A DNA stretch of 64,000 bases, taken from Microbacterium sp. MPKO10. GTDB taxonomy: Bacteria; Actinomycetota; Actinomycetes; Actinomycetales; Microbacteriaceae. Positions 8,923-21,006 of the stretch are shown here, piece after piece. Position 1 is the first letter of the stretch. Every line of letters begins with the position of its first letter. The position numbers and the translations under genes were made by a program. Location: the NCBI RefSeq assembly GCF_026107415.2, contig NZ_JAPCHX010000006.1:62001-126000 (forward strand). The letters run 5' to 3'. Below the pieces are notes generated by a model. The model was not told the DNA's origin and did no database searches. It saw nothing but the letters and a program-made list of their open reading frames with translations.

Positions 8923-9606
8923 GTGGGAAAGCATGTTGCAGTATTCGCGCCTGTCGTTGAACCGGTAAAGGCACGGCGTCAGCGACCCCGCACTCGCCGA
9001 ACGATCGTCATGGGATTCTTCTCGTTCCTTGCCGCTTTCGGGTTTATCGCGGTGAACATCGTCGACCCCTACTCGGGTGCGATAGCGTCCCCCTATTTTC
9101 AGGTGGCGCAATCTGATCGTGCCGTCGACGCGCAGTCGATGGTCGTGGCCGGAAAGTATGAGACCGCTGTCGATCGGGATGGCTACGACGTCTATGTCAA
9201 GCCGAAACCCAAACCCAAGCCGAAGCCGGTTGAGAAGGACACGACGGATTCCGGGTCCAACTCGGGGTCCGGCGGCAGCGCGCCGCCTGCGGGCACCCCC
9301 GACCCAGGTTCCGCGAAGGCCATTGCGCACGACATGGTGATGGCTCGCGGCTGGGGCGAAGACCAGTACAGCTGCCTTGTCGCCCTCTGGAACCGTGAAT
9401 CCGGCTGGAATGTCTACGCCCATAATGCGTCATCCGGGGCGTACGGAATCCCGCAGGCGCTTCCGGGAAGCAAGATGGCATCGGCCGGGGCGGACTGGCA
9501 GACGAATCCCGCGACGCAGATCACCTGGGGTCTTGGGTACATCGCCGGACGATACGGCTCGCCGTGTGGAGCGTGGGCGCACTCGCAAGCCAAGGGCTTT
9601 TACTGA
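8923..9606 (+). CDS. membrane-anchored lytic transglycosylase (SLT/APF-like)
   Basis: About 227 residues: a basic N terminus (KARRQRPRTRRT), one hydrophobic helix (GFFSFLAAFGFIAVNIV), a spacer with an unusual Lys-Pro ladder (KPKPKPKPKP) and a Ser/Gly-rich linker, then a transglycosylase-like C-terminal domain. The domain holds the likely catalytic Glu in LWNRESGWN, followed by SGAYGIPQALPG, and two cysteines that may pair. It should cleave or remodel peptidoglycan outside the membrane. Start is uncertain. I use the GTG at 8923, giving the common MGxH-type N terminus, with TAACAT ten bases before it (leaderless pattern). A TTG at 8890 is the alternative. Confidence 0.82.
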   Translation: MGKHVAVFAPVVEPVKARRQRPRTRRTIVMGFFSFLAAFGFIAVNIVDPYSGAIASPYFQVAQSDRAVDAQSMVVAGKYETAVDRDGYDVYVKPKPKPKPKPVEKDTTDSGSNSGSGGSAPPAGTPDPGSAKAIAHDMVMARGWGEDQYSCLVALWNRESGWNVYAHNASSGAYGIPQALPGSKMASAGADWQTNPATQITWGLGYIAGRYGSPCGAWAHSQAKGFY

Positions 9607-9626
9607 TCCCTCTCGACGTGGAGTTG

Positions 9627-9926
9627 ATGATGCCGCGAAGCAACAGGCCTCGTCGACGGCGCCCGGCCGTTTCGACCGAGGACGATGACCTCAGCCACCT
9701 GCTCTCCGGCTGGAAGCGCTCTGAGGTGCGGCACGGAATGACCTGGAATGTGCAGCCCGTTTCTGCCGTTCGCGCGCTCAAGGACTATACGTGCCCCGGA
9801 TGCGGCGGCATCGTCGAACCAGGTGTCCCGCACGTCGTCGCCTGGCGCGCCGACGGTGTGCTTGGCGATTCCGCTGACCTGGCGGCCCGCCGCCACTGGC
9901 ACTCCCACTGCTGGAGCATCTCGTGA
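9627..9926 (+). CDS. small zinc-ribbon-like protein of unknown function
   Basis: A 99-residue protein with an Arg-rich start (MMPRSNRPRRRRP) and a likely metal site: CPGCGG near residues 55-60, and a C-terminal HWHSHC cluster. It also contains WNVQPVSAV. I recall similar short proteins in other Microbacteriaceae, some of them labelled ATP/GTP-binding without support in the sequence. Two adjacent ATG codons (9627, 9630) follow GTGGAG. It overlaps the next gene by four bases (GTGA), so it is translated together with the hydrolase. No function can be given. Confidence 0.75.
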   Translation: MMPRSNRPRRRRPAVSTEDDDLSHLLSGWKRSEVRHGMTWNVQPVSAVRALKDYTCPGCGGIVEPGVPHVVAWRADGVLGDSADLAARRHWHSHCWSIS

Positions 9927-10648
9927 GTACCGAGATCCGCGGCGCGATTGTTCTTCCCGCCCGTCGGGAGGACATCACGCTGCACACCGATGACGGCCTG
10001 ACGCTTGTCGGTGAACTCGCCCTGCCCGTTGATCGAGAGCCCGTGGCGACGCTGGTCACGCTGCATCCGCTGCCAACCGCCGGCGGGTTCATGGACTCGC
10101 ACATCCTGAAGAAGGCTGCCGCTCGACTTCCCGCCCTTGCTGATCTCGCCGTTTTGCGGTTCAACACGCGCGGCACCACCTCGCCGCGCGGCACAAGCGA
10201 CGGACAGTTCGGCGACGGCATCGATGAAGAATCTGATGTCGATGCGGCAATGGACTTCGTCGCTCAGCGCGAGCTGCCCAATCCGTGGCTTCTGGGCTGG
10301 TCGTTCGGAACCGAGCTTGCCCTCAAATATGGTCGCGCGCATCCGGTGACCGGAGCAATCCTGCTCTCACCGCCTCTGCACCGCACAACGGATGTCGAGC
10401 TGGCGGCGTGGGCCGGGGACTCTCGCCGCCTTGTCGCCGTGATTCCCGAACTTGACGACTACCTGCGCCCGGCGGAAGCTCAAGAGCGCTTTTCGGCGGT
10501 CCCCGACGCCTCTGTCGTGCCTGTTGAGAATGGCCGGCACCTCTGGGTGGGTGAGAAGCAGACGCGACGGGTGCTCTCCGAGATCCTCGCGATCGTCAAC
10601 CCGGCTGCACTGCCGTTGCCCGATGAGTGGGACGGTCCGGTCGACTAG
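9923..10648 (+). CDS. alpha/beta-hydrolase
   Basis: A 241-residue alpha/beta-hydrolase fold protein. It has an HPLPTAGGFMDS oxyanion-type loop, the FNTRGTTSP segment, the nucleophile elbow GWSFGTE (Ser in G-x-S-x-G) and a C-terminal His in NGRHLWVGE. This resembles the short dienelactone-hydrolase/YcjY-like group that acts on small esters or amides; no substrate can be named. There is no signal peptide, so it is cytosolic. GTG start overlaps the preceding stop by four bases. It ends 18 bases from the convergent AI-2E permease gene. Confidence 0.85.
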   Translation: MSTEIRGAIVLPARREDITLHTDDGLTLVGELALPVDREPVATLVTLHPLPTAGGFMDSHILKKAAARLPALADLAVLRFNTRGTTSPRGTSDGQFGDGIDEESDVDAAMDFVAQRELPNPWLLGWSFGTELALKYGRAHPVTGAILLSPPLHRTTDVELAAWAGDSRRLVAVIPELDDYLRPAEAQERFSAVPDASVVPVENGRHLWVGEKQTRRVLSEILAIVNPAALPLPDEWDGPVD

Positions 10649-10666
10649 AGCTCGATGAGAGCTCGA

Positions 10667-11719
10667 CTAGAGTTCGTTCTGTCGGGGGATCACGACCTGC
10701 TTGATGATGAGCAGGATCGCCGCCGCCGTCGGAATGGCGACGAGTGCCCCCAGCAGCCCGAGAAGCGACCCTCCCGCAAGCGCGGCGATGACGACGACGG
10801 CACCGGGAACCGAGACCGCGCGGCGCATGATGTTCGGGCTGATGACGTACGCCTCGATCTGCATGTACACGAGGTAGTAGACCCCGGCGACGAGTGCGGT
10901 GAAGGGAGAGCCGAGGCCCGGAATCAGGCAGGCGAGCGTGATGATGATCGAGCCGGACAGGGTTCCCACGAGTGGGATCATCGATGCCACGAACGCGAGA
11001 ACCGCGAGCACGGGCGGGAATGGGGCTTGGATGATCGAGAGGAAGATGAACGACAGGATGCCGTTACAGGCAGCGATGCTCGCCTGACCGATGACGTAGT
11101 ACCCGATCGAATCTGTGATCTGCTCGCTGAGATCAGCAAAGCGTGCCCGCTTCGAGGCCGGCACGAGCAGGTACATCCCGCGACGCATACTCGGCAGCGA
11201 GGCGGTGAAGTAGAGGGTCAGGATGAGGATGATCAGGGCCCCGAAGAAGAATGATCCGATCGACAGTGCGACGTTCAAGATGCCGCTTGAGAGGTTCGAG
11301 ACGTTGCTCGCATCCGTGAGCCAGCTGGCGGCGCTGTCGATGAAGTCATCGAAGGGGATGAAGGGGAACTGCTGCTGCAGGTATTGCAGCAGCGTGAGGT
11401 CGCCGATCTGCCGCTGAATTTGGGGTACGAGGGCGACGAGCTTGCCGACCTGATCGACGATGATCGGAACGACCATCCAGATGATTCCAGTGAACAGCGA
11501 CAGAACGCAGACCATGACGGTGACGAGAGCCGCCCAGCGCGGGAAGCTCTTTTTCTCGAGCCAGGTCACGATCGGGTCAAGGCCAAGCGCGATGAACAGG
11601 GCGGCCCCGATATAGATGATGACCGTCGAGAGAGAGACGACTGAATTGATGATCAGCAGACCGATGCCGACGCCGAGAGTGCCGATGAGCCCGACGCGGA
11701 ATGCGTTCTGGATTTTCAC
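10667..11719 (-). CDS. AI-2E family (TerC/PerM-like) membrane transporter
   Basis: A 350-residue polytopic membrane protein with about eight helices and the family-typical ends: an N-terminal pair of helices followed by LDPIVTWLEKKSFPRW, a long amphipathic central segment, and a C-terminal PNIMRRAVSVPG loop before the last helices. The family (YdiK, PerM, TqsA) is named after autoinducer-2 export, but most members have other or unknown substrates, so that name should not be read as a function. GTG start preceded by GAGAGGGG on the minus strand. Monocistronic as far as I can see. Confidence 0.88.
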   Translation of the reverse strand: MKIQNAFRVGLIGTLGVGIGLLIINSVVSLSTVIIYIGAALFIALGLDPIVTWLEKKSFPRWAALVTVMVCVLSLFTGIIWMVVPIIVDQVGKLVALVPQIQRQIGDLTLLQYLQQQFPFIPFDDFIDSAASWLTDASNVSNLSSGILNVALSIGSFFFGALIILILTLYFTASLPSMRRGMYLLVPASKRARFADLSEQITDSIGYYVIGQASIAACNGILSFIFLSIIQAPFPPVLAVLAFVASMIPLVGTLSGSIIITLACLIPGLGSPFTALVAGVYYLVYMQIEAYVISPNIMRRAVSVPGAVVVIAALAGGSLLGLLGALVAIPTAAAILLIIKQVVIPRQNEL

Positions 11720-11914
11720 TCGTGCCCCTCTCGAGAGTTCGTGCCACTCATCCTAGACGCCGCGGAGCCTCGCCCGGGGAAGCATGGCACCGCGTCGCCG
11801 AGCTTGTTTTCAGACAAATGGGCTAATCTGTAGCGTCTGTATTCGTCACCGTCATGCCCGAAACCCGATACCCGGATGCACTAACCGATCACGGTGGCGC
11901 TGGAGGAGAAACTC

Positions 11915-13765
11915 GTGCGATTCGTCTTGGCAATTGCCGCGTTCGTCGTTGCGGCGGCCATGATCGTTCTCGGCATCGCCCAGCGGACCGTTTTTCTGCC
12001 GCCGGCCGCGGTGTCGTATGAGGTGACGGTTCCCGGAGACGCGGCATTCACCGTGATCGACGGCGGCACGATGACCGCGCTTCCTGGCAAGCAGTCGGTG
12101 ACCGCTACAGGGTCGGACACCGTCTTCGTCGCTTACGGTCGGACCTCTGACGTCAAAGCCTGGCTCGGGGACGAGCCGTTCAACACGATCTCGTTCAACG
12201 AGGACACTTCGAAGCTCGTTGTGGCATCGCACACGCCGGAGCCCTCCGAACCGGAGACCACGGAAACGCCGGACCCGAAAGCGACCGACGACCCTGACGC
12301 TGACAAGACCGACGCTGAAGCCGATGACGCCGACGCTAAAAACGCCGACGAGGAGGCCGGACCGAACCCTAAGGGGTCAGACCTGTGGTTGATGGAGAAC
12401 GTCGAAGAGGAGGCAGTTATCGCCCCCATGAACATTCCCTCGGACGTGAGCGTGCTGATTGCCTCGGACGGCACACAGCCCGCGCCAGAAACCGTCAAGC
12501 TGACCTGGCCGAGTGATAACTCGACGCCCTGGGCCGGGCCGCTCATCGTCGGCGGGATCGTGATGATCATTGTGGGATTGGTGCTCTACCTGCTCGGCAT
12601 CAATCATCTGCGTCGGTCGCGCGGGCCTCGCCGCAAGGGAATCGATCAGGGCCGCAAGAAGGGGATTCTCGGTCGAGGGTCGCGTCCGCGTGCGCTGACG
12701 ACGGGCAAGAGCACCAAGCGACTGCGGATGATCGCTGTGCCGGTGGTTCTGGTCGGTGCCATCAGCCTCTCCGGATGCTCGCAGGCTTTCTGGCCGGACT
12801 TCACACCTGACCCCAGGCTGTCGTCGACTCCCACGCCGACAGCCACCCCCGACGGCGATGAGCTTCCGGCACCCGCAGTCTCGGTTCCTCAGCTCGAGCG
12901 CATCATGGCTGATATCTCCGCCGTCGCGACCGAGGCAGACAGCGCGCGCGACAGTGATCTGGCAGCCACGCGCTTTGCCGGAGCCGCGCTCTCGGAACGC
13001 GAGACGAATTACAAGATCCGCGAGAAGATCTCGGATTACGGTGCCCCCGCAGCGATTCCGGCTGCGCCGCTGACGATCAGTCTTCCGAAGGCGACGGATA
13101 CCTGGCCACGAACGGTTATTGCGATGGTGAAGGACGAAGACCCGACCGTTGCGCCTACGTCCGTCGTGCTTGAGCAGAAGACGCCGCGCGAGAACTACAA
13201 GGTCGTGTATACCCAGCGTCTCGAGCCGGATGCTGTTGTGCCGCAGCTCGCACCGGCGAGCGTGGGCGCGGCGAGCATTCCTGCGGACTCCGCGTGGCTG
13301 ACTATGCCACCGGGAGACGTGGCCTCGGCCTATGCCGACGTCGTCGCCAAGGGTGATGACAGTGAGTACGCTTCGATGTTCGACACGAGCAATGACACGC
13401 TGATCGAAGCGATCGCCTCTGACCGCAGTGCGAAGAAGGAAGAGCTTCCCGACACGGGCACGATTTCGTTCTCGACCAAGGCGGGCGATGCCGAACCGAT
13501 TGCACTGGCGACGCTCAATTCGGGCGCCCTCGTCGCCGTCAATATGCTCGAGATCGAGACAGCGAAACCCAAGGAAGACGGTGCGGAGATCAAGATCGAC
13601 GGCACGACGATGAGCGCGCTGACCGGTCTCGAAAAGACGACAAAGGGCATCGAAGCCACGTATTCTGATCAATTGCTGTTCTATGTACCGCCCGCTGACT
13701 CTGAAGGGAAGATCACGCTTCTCGGATTCAGTCAGGGGCCCCTGAGTGCCACGGAGTTGAAATGA
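11915..13765 (+). CDS. multi-domain membrane protein with an internal lipobox-like segment
   Basis: A 616-residue protein of unknown function. Order: membrane helix at about 2-24, an extracytoplasmic beta-rich part to about 105, an acidic Pro/Asp/Glu/Thr linker (about 106-155), more extracytoplasmic sequence, helix at about 206-228, a strongly basic loop (RRSRGPRRKG), a third hydrophobic stretch ending LVGAISLSGC with Cys at about 288, then about 330 exported residues. That last helix plus LSGC looks exactly like a lipoprotein signal, but inside the chain. I take the GTG at 11915 because GGAGGAG precedes it by seven bases; the frame is open to 11894. It overlaps the thioredoxin-TPR gene by four bases (ATGA). 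Confidence 0.8.
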   Translation: MRFVLAIAAFVVAAAMIVLGIAQRTVFLPPAAVSYEVTVPGDAAFTVIDGGTMTALPGKQSVTATGSDTVFVAYGRTSDVKAWLGDEPFNTISFNEDTSKLVVASHTPEPSEPETTETPDPKATDDPDADKTDAEADDADAKNADEEAGPNPKGSDLWLMENVEEEAVIAPMNIPSDVSVLIASDGTQPAPETVKLTWPSDNSTPWAGPLIVGGIVMIIVGLVLYLLGINHLRRSRGPRRKGIDQGRKKGILGRGSRPRALTTGKSTKRLRMIAVPVVLVGAISLSGCSQAFWPDFTPDPRLSSTPTPTATPDGDELPAPAVSVPQLERIMADISAVATEADSARDSDLAATRFAGAALSERETNYKIREKISDYGAPAAIPAAPLTISLPKATDTWPRTVIAMVKDEDPTVAPTSVVLEQKTPRENYKVVYTQRLEPDAVVPQLAPASVGAASIPADSAWLTMPPGDVASAYADVVAKGDDSEYASMFDTSNDTLIEAIASDRSAKKEELPDTGTISFSTKAGDAEPIALATLNSGALVAVNMLEIETAKPKEDGAEIKIDGTTMSALTGLEKTTKGIEATYSDQLLFYVPPADSEGKITLLGFSQGPLSATELK

Positions 13766-14739
13766 GCGAAATGCCACTTGATGGTGCAGCCCTGAGGGGC
13801 GCCGTCGACCTGTCCAGCCTCGCCAATCGCGGAGCGTCCTCGTCGCCGCAGCAGCAGACGCCGGGGCAGCCCGCAGGCCAGGGCGAAGAGGCTTCTGCTG
13901 GCCCCGTCGCCGTCGACAGCCTCGTCCTCGACGGTACGGACCAGACTGTCGAGACTTTCGTTGAGCTGTCGATGCAGGTGCCTGTTCTCGTGGACCTCTG
14001 GGCTGAATGGTGCGGACCCTGCAAACAGCTCACCCCCGTTCTCGAGAAAGTCGTCGCTGACTACGCGGGTCGTATCCTGCTCATGAAGGTGGATGTCGAC
14101 GCGAACCCGCAACTGGCCCAGGTGTTCCAGGCCCAGTCAATCCCGACTGTCGGTGTGCTGCTCGGCGGGCGTCCCATGCAGGTATTCCAGGGTGCCGTGC
14201 CCGAGGCCCAGGTGCGTGAAGTCATCGAGCAGGTGCTGCAGATCGCGGCTCAGAACGGCGTCACTGGCACCGCGACGGTGACGGGGGCCCCGGACGAGCC
14301 CGAGGATGCTGAGCCGGAACCTGAGCCGCTTCCGCCGCTGCATCAGGAGGCTCACGACGCGATCGACCGCGGCGACTACGATGCGGCCGTCGCTGCCTAC
14401 GACAAAGCGATTGCGCAGAACCCGAAGGACGACGAAGCCCGCGCGGGGCGCGCGCAGGTGCGGCTTCTGGCCCGCGTCAGCGGGGCATCGCTTGAAGAGG
14501 TGCGGGCTGCTGCAGCATCCGCTCCGGGCGACCTCGATGCGCAGCTCGCCGTCGCCGACATGGATATCTCCGGGGGCCACATCGATGACGCCTTCGACCG
14601 TCTGCTCTCGCTCTTTCCCGAGCTCGATGATGACGGCAAGGCAACGGTGCGCGAGCGCCTGCTCGAGCTGTTCGAAATTGTGGGTGCCGATCCTCGCGTC
14701 ACAAAGGCACGTGCGAGACTCGCCGGTCTTCTCTTCTGA
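13762..14739 (+). CDS. thioredoxin-domain/TPR protein, YbbN (CnoX)-like
   Basis: A 325-residue cytosolic protein. After a low-complexity Gln/Ala-rich start comes a thioredoxin fold with an intact active site WCGPC (Cys84 and Cys87), a KVDVDANPQ strand and the cis-Pro segment SIPTVG. The C-terminal half (from about 190) is TPR-like (HEAIDRG-type and DYDAAVAAYDKAIAQNP). This is the YbbN/CnoX layout: a thioredoxin-TPR chaperone that holds redox-damaged proteins. E. coli YbbN lacks CxxC, so this copy may also reduce disulfides. It is translationally coupled to the upstream membrane protein, which hints at a linked envelope role, but that is inference. Confidence 0.88.
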   Translation: MSEMPLDGAALRGAVDLSSLANRGASSSPQQQTPGQPAGQGEEASAGPVAVDSLVLDGTDQTVETFVELSMQVPVLVDLWAEWCGPCKQLTPVLEKVVADYAGRILLMKVDVDANPQLAQVFQAQSIPTVGVLLGGRPMQVFQGAVPEAQVREVIEQVLQIAAQNGVTGTATVTGAPDEPEDAEPEPEPLPPLHQEAHDAIDRGDYDAAVAAYDKAIAQNPKDDEARAGRAQVRLLARVSGASLEEVRAAAASAPGDLDAQLAVADMDISGGHIDDAFDRLLSLFPELDDDGKATVRERLLELFEIVGADPRVTKARARLAGLLF

Positions 14740-14782
14740 GCCTCTGCGAGGGGCGATGGCGGATGCTGAGTGCTGACGCCGC

Positions 14783-15274
14783 CTAGACGAGCGACGCGGT
14801 GTCGCCGTTCGTGACGGCGAGCAGATCGGCGGGAGCGATCTCGATATCGACGCCTCGGCGCCCGGCCGAGACGAAGATTGTGGCGTGGGCGCGGCAGGAG
14901 TCGTCGATGACGGTGCGAAGCGAGGTCTTCTGACCGACTGGGCTGATGCCGCCGATGACGTAGCCCGTCTTGCGCTCGGCAACGGCCGGGTCGGCCAAGT
15001 GCACACGCTTCACGCCGAGAGCGGCGGCGACGCCCGAGCGATTCATACGGGCGTGAACCGGAATGACGACAACCGCGAGAGAGCCGTCAGCCTCGACGAT
15101 CAGAGTCTTGTAGATGCGCTCAGCGGAAACGTCGAGCTTGTCGGCCGCCTCGGCGCCGAAATCGGTGATCGCGGGATCGTGCTCGTACGTGTGGACGGTG
15201 ATCGGGACGTCGCGTTCGGCAAGTACGCGGGTCGCGGGCGTCGCGGGTGATCCTGTCCGACTCCTTTTGCCCAC
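14783..15274 (-). CDS. ybaK: Cys-tRNA(Pro)/Cys-tRNA(Cys) deacylase YbaK family
   Basis: A 163-residue trans-editing protein that hydrolyses mischarged Cys-tRNA(Pro). It contains ERIYKTLIVEADGSLAV, a basic RMNRSGVAAALG stretch, GYVIGGISPVGQK and a C-terminal SAGRRGVDIEI, all typical of YbaK (EbsC). The GTG at 15274 has GGAGGGAG eight bases upstream. The open frame extends about 70 codons further, overlapping the start of the divergent cysteine desulfurase, and is not used. Confidence 0.93.
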   Translation of the reverse strand: MGKRSRTGSPATPATRVLAERDVPITVHTYEHDPAITDFGAEAADKLDVSAERIYKTLIVEADGSLAVVVIPVHARMNRSGVAAALGVKRVHLADPAVAERKTGYVIGGISPVGQKTSLRTVIDDSCRAHATIFVSAGRRGVDIEIAPADLLAVTNGDTASLV

Positions 15275-15384
15275 GAGCTCTCCCTCCGCGCGACCGAACG
15301 TTCCTGTATGCACTCCGTCGGATCTAGAGTAGTGAATGCGGCTCAGCGTCGCAGCGACCAGACAGATGAGACAGGGGACGAACC

Positions 15385-16599
15385 GTGAGCGTGTACCTCG
15401 ACCACGCGGCCACGACGCCCATGCGCGGGGAGGCCCGCGAAGCCTACGCCGATGCGCTCGGTCTTGTCGGAAACCCGGCGTCAATTCACTCGACGGGGCA
15501 GCACGCGAAGCAGCGCCTTGAGGAGGCCCGCGAGACGATCGCCACGACCCTCGGCTGCGACTCCATCGAGATCATCCTCACCTCGGGCGGAACCGAGGCG
15601 ATCAACGTGGCGCTCAAGGGTCTCCTGTGGTCGCGGAACCCGAATGGCGAGCGCCCGATCATTCTCGCGCCCGGCGGAGAACACCACGCGACGATCGACA
15701 CACTCGAATGGCTCGAGGCGCACGAAAGCGCAGAGATCCGATGGCTGCCGCTCGACGACGAGGGGATGCTGCAGCCCGACGTCTTCGATCGAGCACTGGC
15801 CGCCGCCGCGGACGCCTGCGCTCTCGCAACCGTGATCGTCGCGAACAACGAAGTCGGGACGATCCAGCCGATCGAGGAGCTCAGTCGCATCGCCGCTCGC
15901 CATGGTGTTCCGCTGCATGTCGACGCCGTTGCCGCCTACGGACACATGCCGATCGACGTCGCCGGAATTCGCGCCCGGAGCGGTGCCGAAGGAGCATCCG
16001 GCCTCGTCGCCGCGAGCGTCTCTGCGCACAAGATCGGCGGCCCGGTCGGGGTCGGTGCCCTCTATCTCTCTCGCGGAGCGAGCGTCGAGCCGCTGCTGCA
16101 CGGCGGAGGACAGCAGCGCAACGTTCGGTCGGGGACGCAGGATGTCGCCGGAGCGATCGCGTTCGCGACGGCCGCGCAGCTCGCCGCCGCCGAGATCGAT
16201 GCGGAGGCGCGGCGGCTGGCACAGTTGCGGGACGTGCTGATTGATGGCGTCCTGGCTGCCGTTCCCGAGGCGCGCGTCAACGGGTCGATGACCCAGCGTG
16301 TCGCGAGCAACGCACATTTCTCCTTCCCCGGCTGTGAGGGGGACTCATTGCTCTTCCTCCTGGACATGGCGGGAGTCGCGGTCTCAACCGGGTCCGCATG
16401 CCAGGCGGGCATTCCCGAGCCCTCGCACGTTCTGCGCGCCATGGGGCGCTCCGAGAAGGAGGCCCGCGGGGCGCTGCGTGTGACGCTGGGGCGCACGACG
16501 ACACGCGACGATATCGACGCGTTTCTCGCGGCGCTTCCGGGTGCGCACGCGCAGGCGAAGAAGGCGGGGCTCGCCGACCGCGAGGTCGTGCGGCGCTGA
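15385..16599 (+). CDS. cysteine desulfurase (NifS/IscS type)
   Basis: PLP enzyme that releases sulfur from cysteine as a persulfide. The 404-residue chain has YLDHAATTPM at the start, TSGGTEAIN, the PLP lysine K216 in SAHKIGGPVG, and the persulfide Cys339 in GSACQAGIPEPSHVLRAMG. It lies 30 bases before mnmA, which needs persulfide sulfur to thiolate U34 of tRNAs, so it is probably the dedicated donor for that reaction; iron-sulfur assembly is also possible. GTG at 15385 with GGGGAC upstream, and TAGAGT at 15325 could be its -10 box. Confidence 0.95.
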   Translation: MSVYLDHAATTPMRGEAREAYADALGLVGNPASIHSTGQHAKQRLEEARETIATTLGCDSIEIILTSGGTEAINVALKGLLWSRNPNGERPIILAPGGEHHATIDTLEWLEAHESAEIRWLPLDDEGMLQPDVFDRALAAAADACALATVIVANNEVGTIQPIEELSRIAARHGVPLHVDAVAAYGHMPIDVAGIRARSGAEGASGLVAASVSAHKIGGPVGVGALYLSRGASVEPLLHGGGQQRNVRSGTQDVAGAIAFATAAQLAAAEIDAEARRLAQLRDVLIDGVLAAVPEARVNGSMTQRVASNAHFSFPGCEGDSLLFLLDMAGVAVSTGSACQAGIPEPSHVLRAMGRSEKEARGALRVTLGRTTTRDDIDAFLAALPGAHAQAKKAGLADREVVRR

Positions 16600-16629
16600 C
16601 GTTCAGCCGCGGCGTCGTAAACTGGAACG

Positions 16630-17760
16630 ATGAAAGTTCTTGCTGCCATGTCCGGAGGCGTCGACTCGGCAGTCGCCGCTGCGCGCGCCGTCGATGCCGG
16701 GCACGAGGTCGTCGGCGTCCATCTTGCGCTCAGCCGCATGCCGGGAACACTGCGCACAGGAAGTCGCGGCTGCTGCACCATCGAAGACTCCATGGACGCT
16801 CAGCGCGCCGCGAACATGATCGGGATCCCGTACTACGTCTGGGACTTCTCTGAACGGTTCAAAGAAGACGTCGTCGATGACTTCATCGCCGAGTACGCGG
16901 CCGGACGCACCCCGAATCCGTGCCTGCGCTGCAACGAGAAGATCAAATTCGCCGCACTGCTCGAGAAGGCACTGGATCTCGGATTCGACGCTGTCTGCAC
17001 GGGGCACTACGCCACGATCCGCTATGACGAGAACGGCAACCGCGAAATGCACCGCGCGAGCGCGTGGGCGAAAGACCAGTCGTACGTGCTGGGCGTTCTC
17101 ACCGCCGAGCAGCTCGAACACTCGCTCTTCCCCCTCGGCGACACGCCGTCGAAGGACCTTGTGCGCGAAGAGGCGGCACGCCGCGGCTTCACGGTGGCCA
17201 GCAAACCGGACAGCCACGACATCTGCTTCATTCCGGACGGCGACACGCGCGGCTGGCTCGCCGAGCACGTCGGCAGTGAGACGGGCGAGATCCGTGACCG
17301 CGAAGGCAACGTCGTCGGGTCGCACGAGGGAGCCCACGCCTACACGGTCGGACAGCGTCGCGGTCTCAACCTCGGCGTCCCCGCGCCCGACGGGCGGCCG
17401 AGATTCGTCCTCGAGGTGAAGCCGAGCTCGAATGAAGTGATCGTTGGGCCCAAGGAAGCTCTCGCTGTGGCCGAGATCGCCGGAACGCGGCACAGCTGGG
17501 CGGGGCTGCCTCCGGAGAATCCGGAGAGTGACTTCGCGTGCGAGGTGCAGATTCGTGCCCACGCCGATCCGGTGCCCGCCACGGCGGTGATGGCTCCCGA
17601 CAGCGAGACGGGGGAGCCCGAGGTCGTCGTGCGACCGGATGTTCCGCTCGACGGCGTCGCACCGGGGCAGAGCGCCGTGCTGTACGTGGGAACACGCGTT
17701 CTCGGGCAGTTCACGATCGCCCGCACCGTCAGCGCGGTTCCGGTCGGCGCTTCTGCGTGA
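16630..17760 (+). CDS. mnmA: tRNA-specific 2-thiouridylase MnmA
   Basis: Adds the 2-thio group to the wobble uridine of tRNA Lys, Glu and Gln. The 376 residues have the ATP-pyrophosphatase P-loop [10 protein letters not shown], the first catalytic Cys in [14 protein letters not shown], the target-strand TGHYATI, and the second Cys in SHDICFIP, followed by the C-terminal barrel. Both Cys are present, as in E. coli MnmA. The start ATG lacks a ribosome site, but TAAACT ends exactly six bases before it (16618-16623), the leaderless pattern seen repeatedly in this window. It may also be read through from the desulfurase. Confidence 0.97.
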   Translation: MKVLAAMSGGVDSAVAAARAVDAGHEVVGVHLALSRMPGTLRTGSRGCCTIEDSMDAQRAANMIGIPYYVWDFSERFKEDVVDDFIAEYAAGRTPNPCLRCNEKIKFAALLEKALDLGFDAVCTGHYATIRYDENGNREMHRASAWAKDQSYVLGVLTAEQLEHSLFPLGDTPSKDLVREEAARRGFTVASKPDSHDICFIPDGDTRGWLAEHVGSETGEIRDREGNVVGSHEGAHAYTVGQRRGLNLGVPAPDGRPRFVLEVKPSSNEVIVGPKEALAVAEIAGTRHSWAGLPPENPESDFACEVQIRAHADPVPATAVMAPDSETGEPEVVVRPDVPLDGVAPGQSAVLYVGTRVLGQFTIARTVSAVPVGASA

Positions 17761-17879
17761 TGTCGCCCCGAGCCGCGGCTCGTCAGCACCGAGTCTGTGT
17801 GGTGCGGCTCCGCCTCGGTCGGTGAGTGGCGTCCTGTAGCACTGCCTCAGTCAGGGACCGGCGTCGTGCGGCGCCCTGA

Positions 17880-21004
<3,125 letters not shown>

Positions 21005-21006
21005 GC

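Noticed and set aside
10667-11719. Quorum-sensing AI-2 exporter
   Set aside because: Family name only; no luxS or lsr gene is in the window and most members have other roles.
12377-13777. 466-codon minus-strand frame
   Set aside because: Mirrors the 616-residue membrane protein gene, which has a perfect ribosome site and coupling to the next gene.
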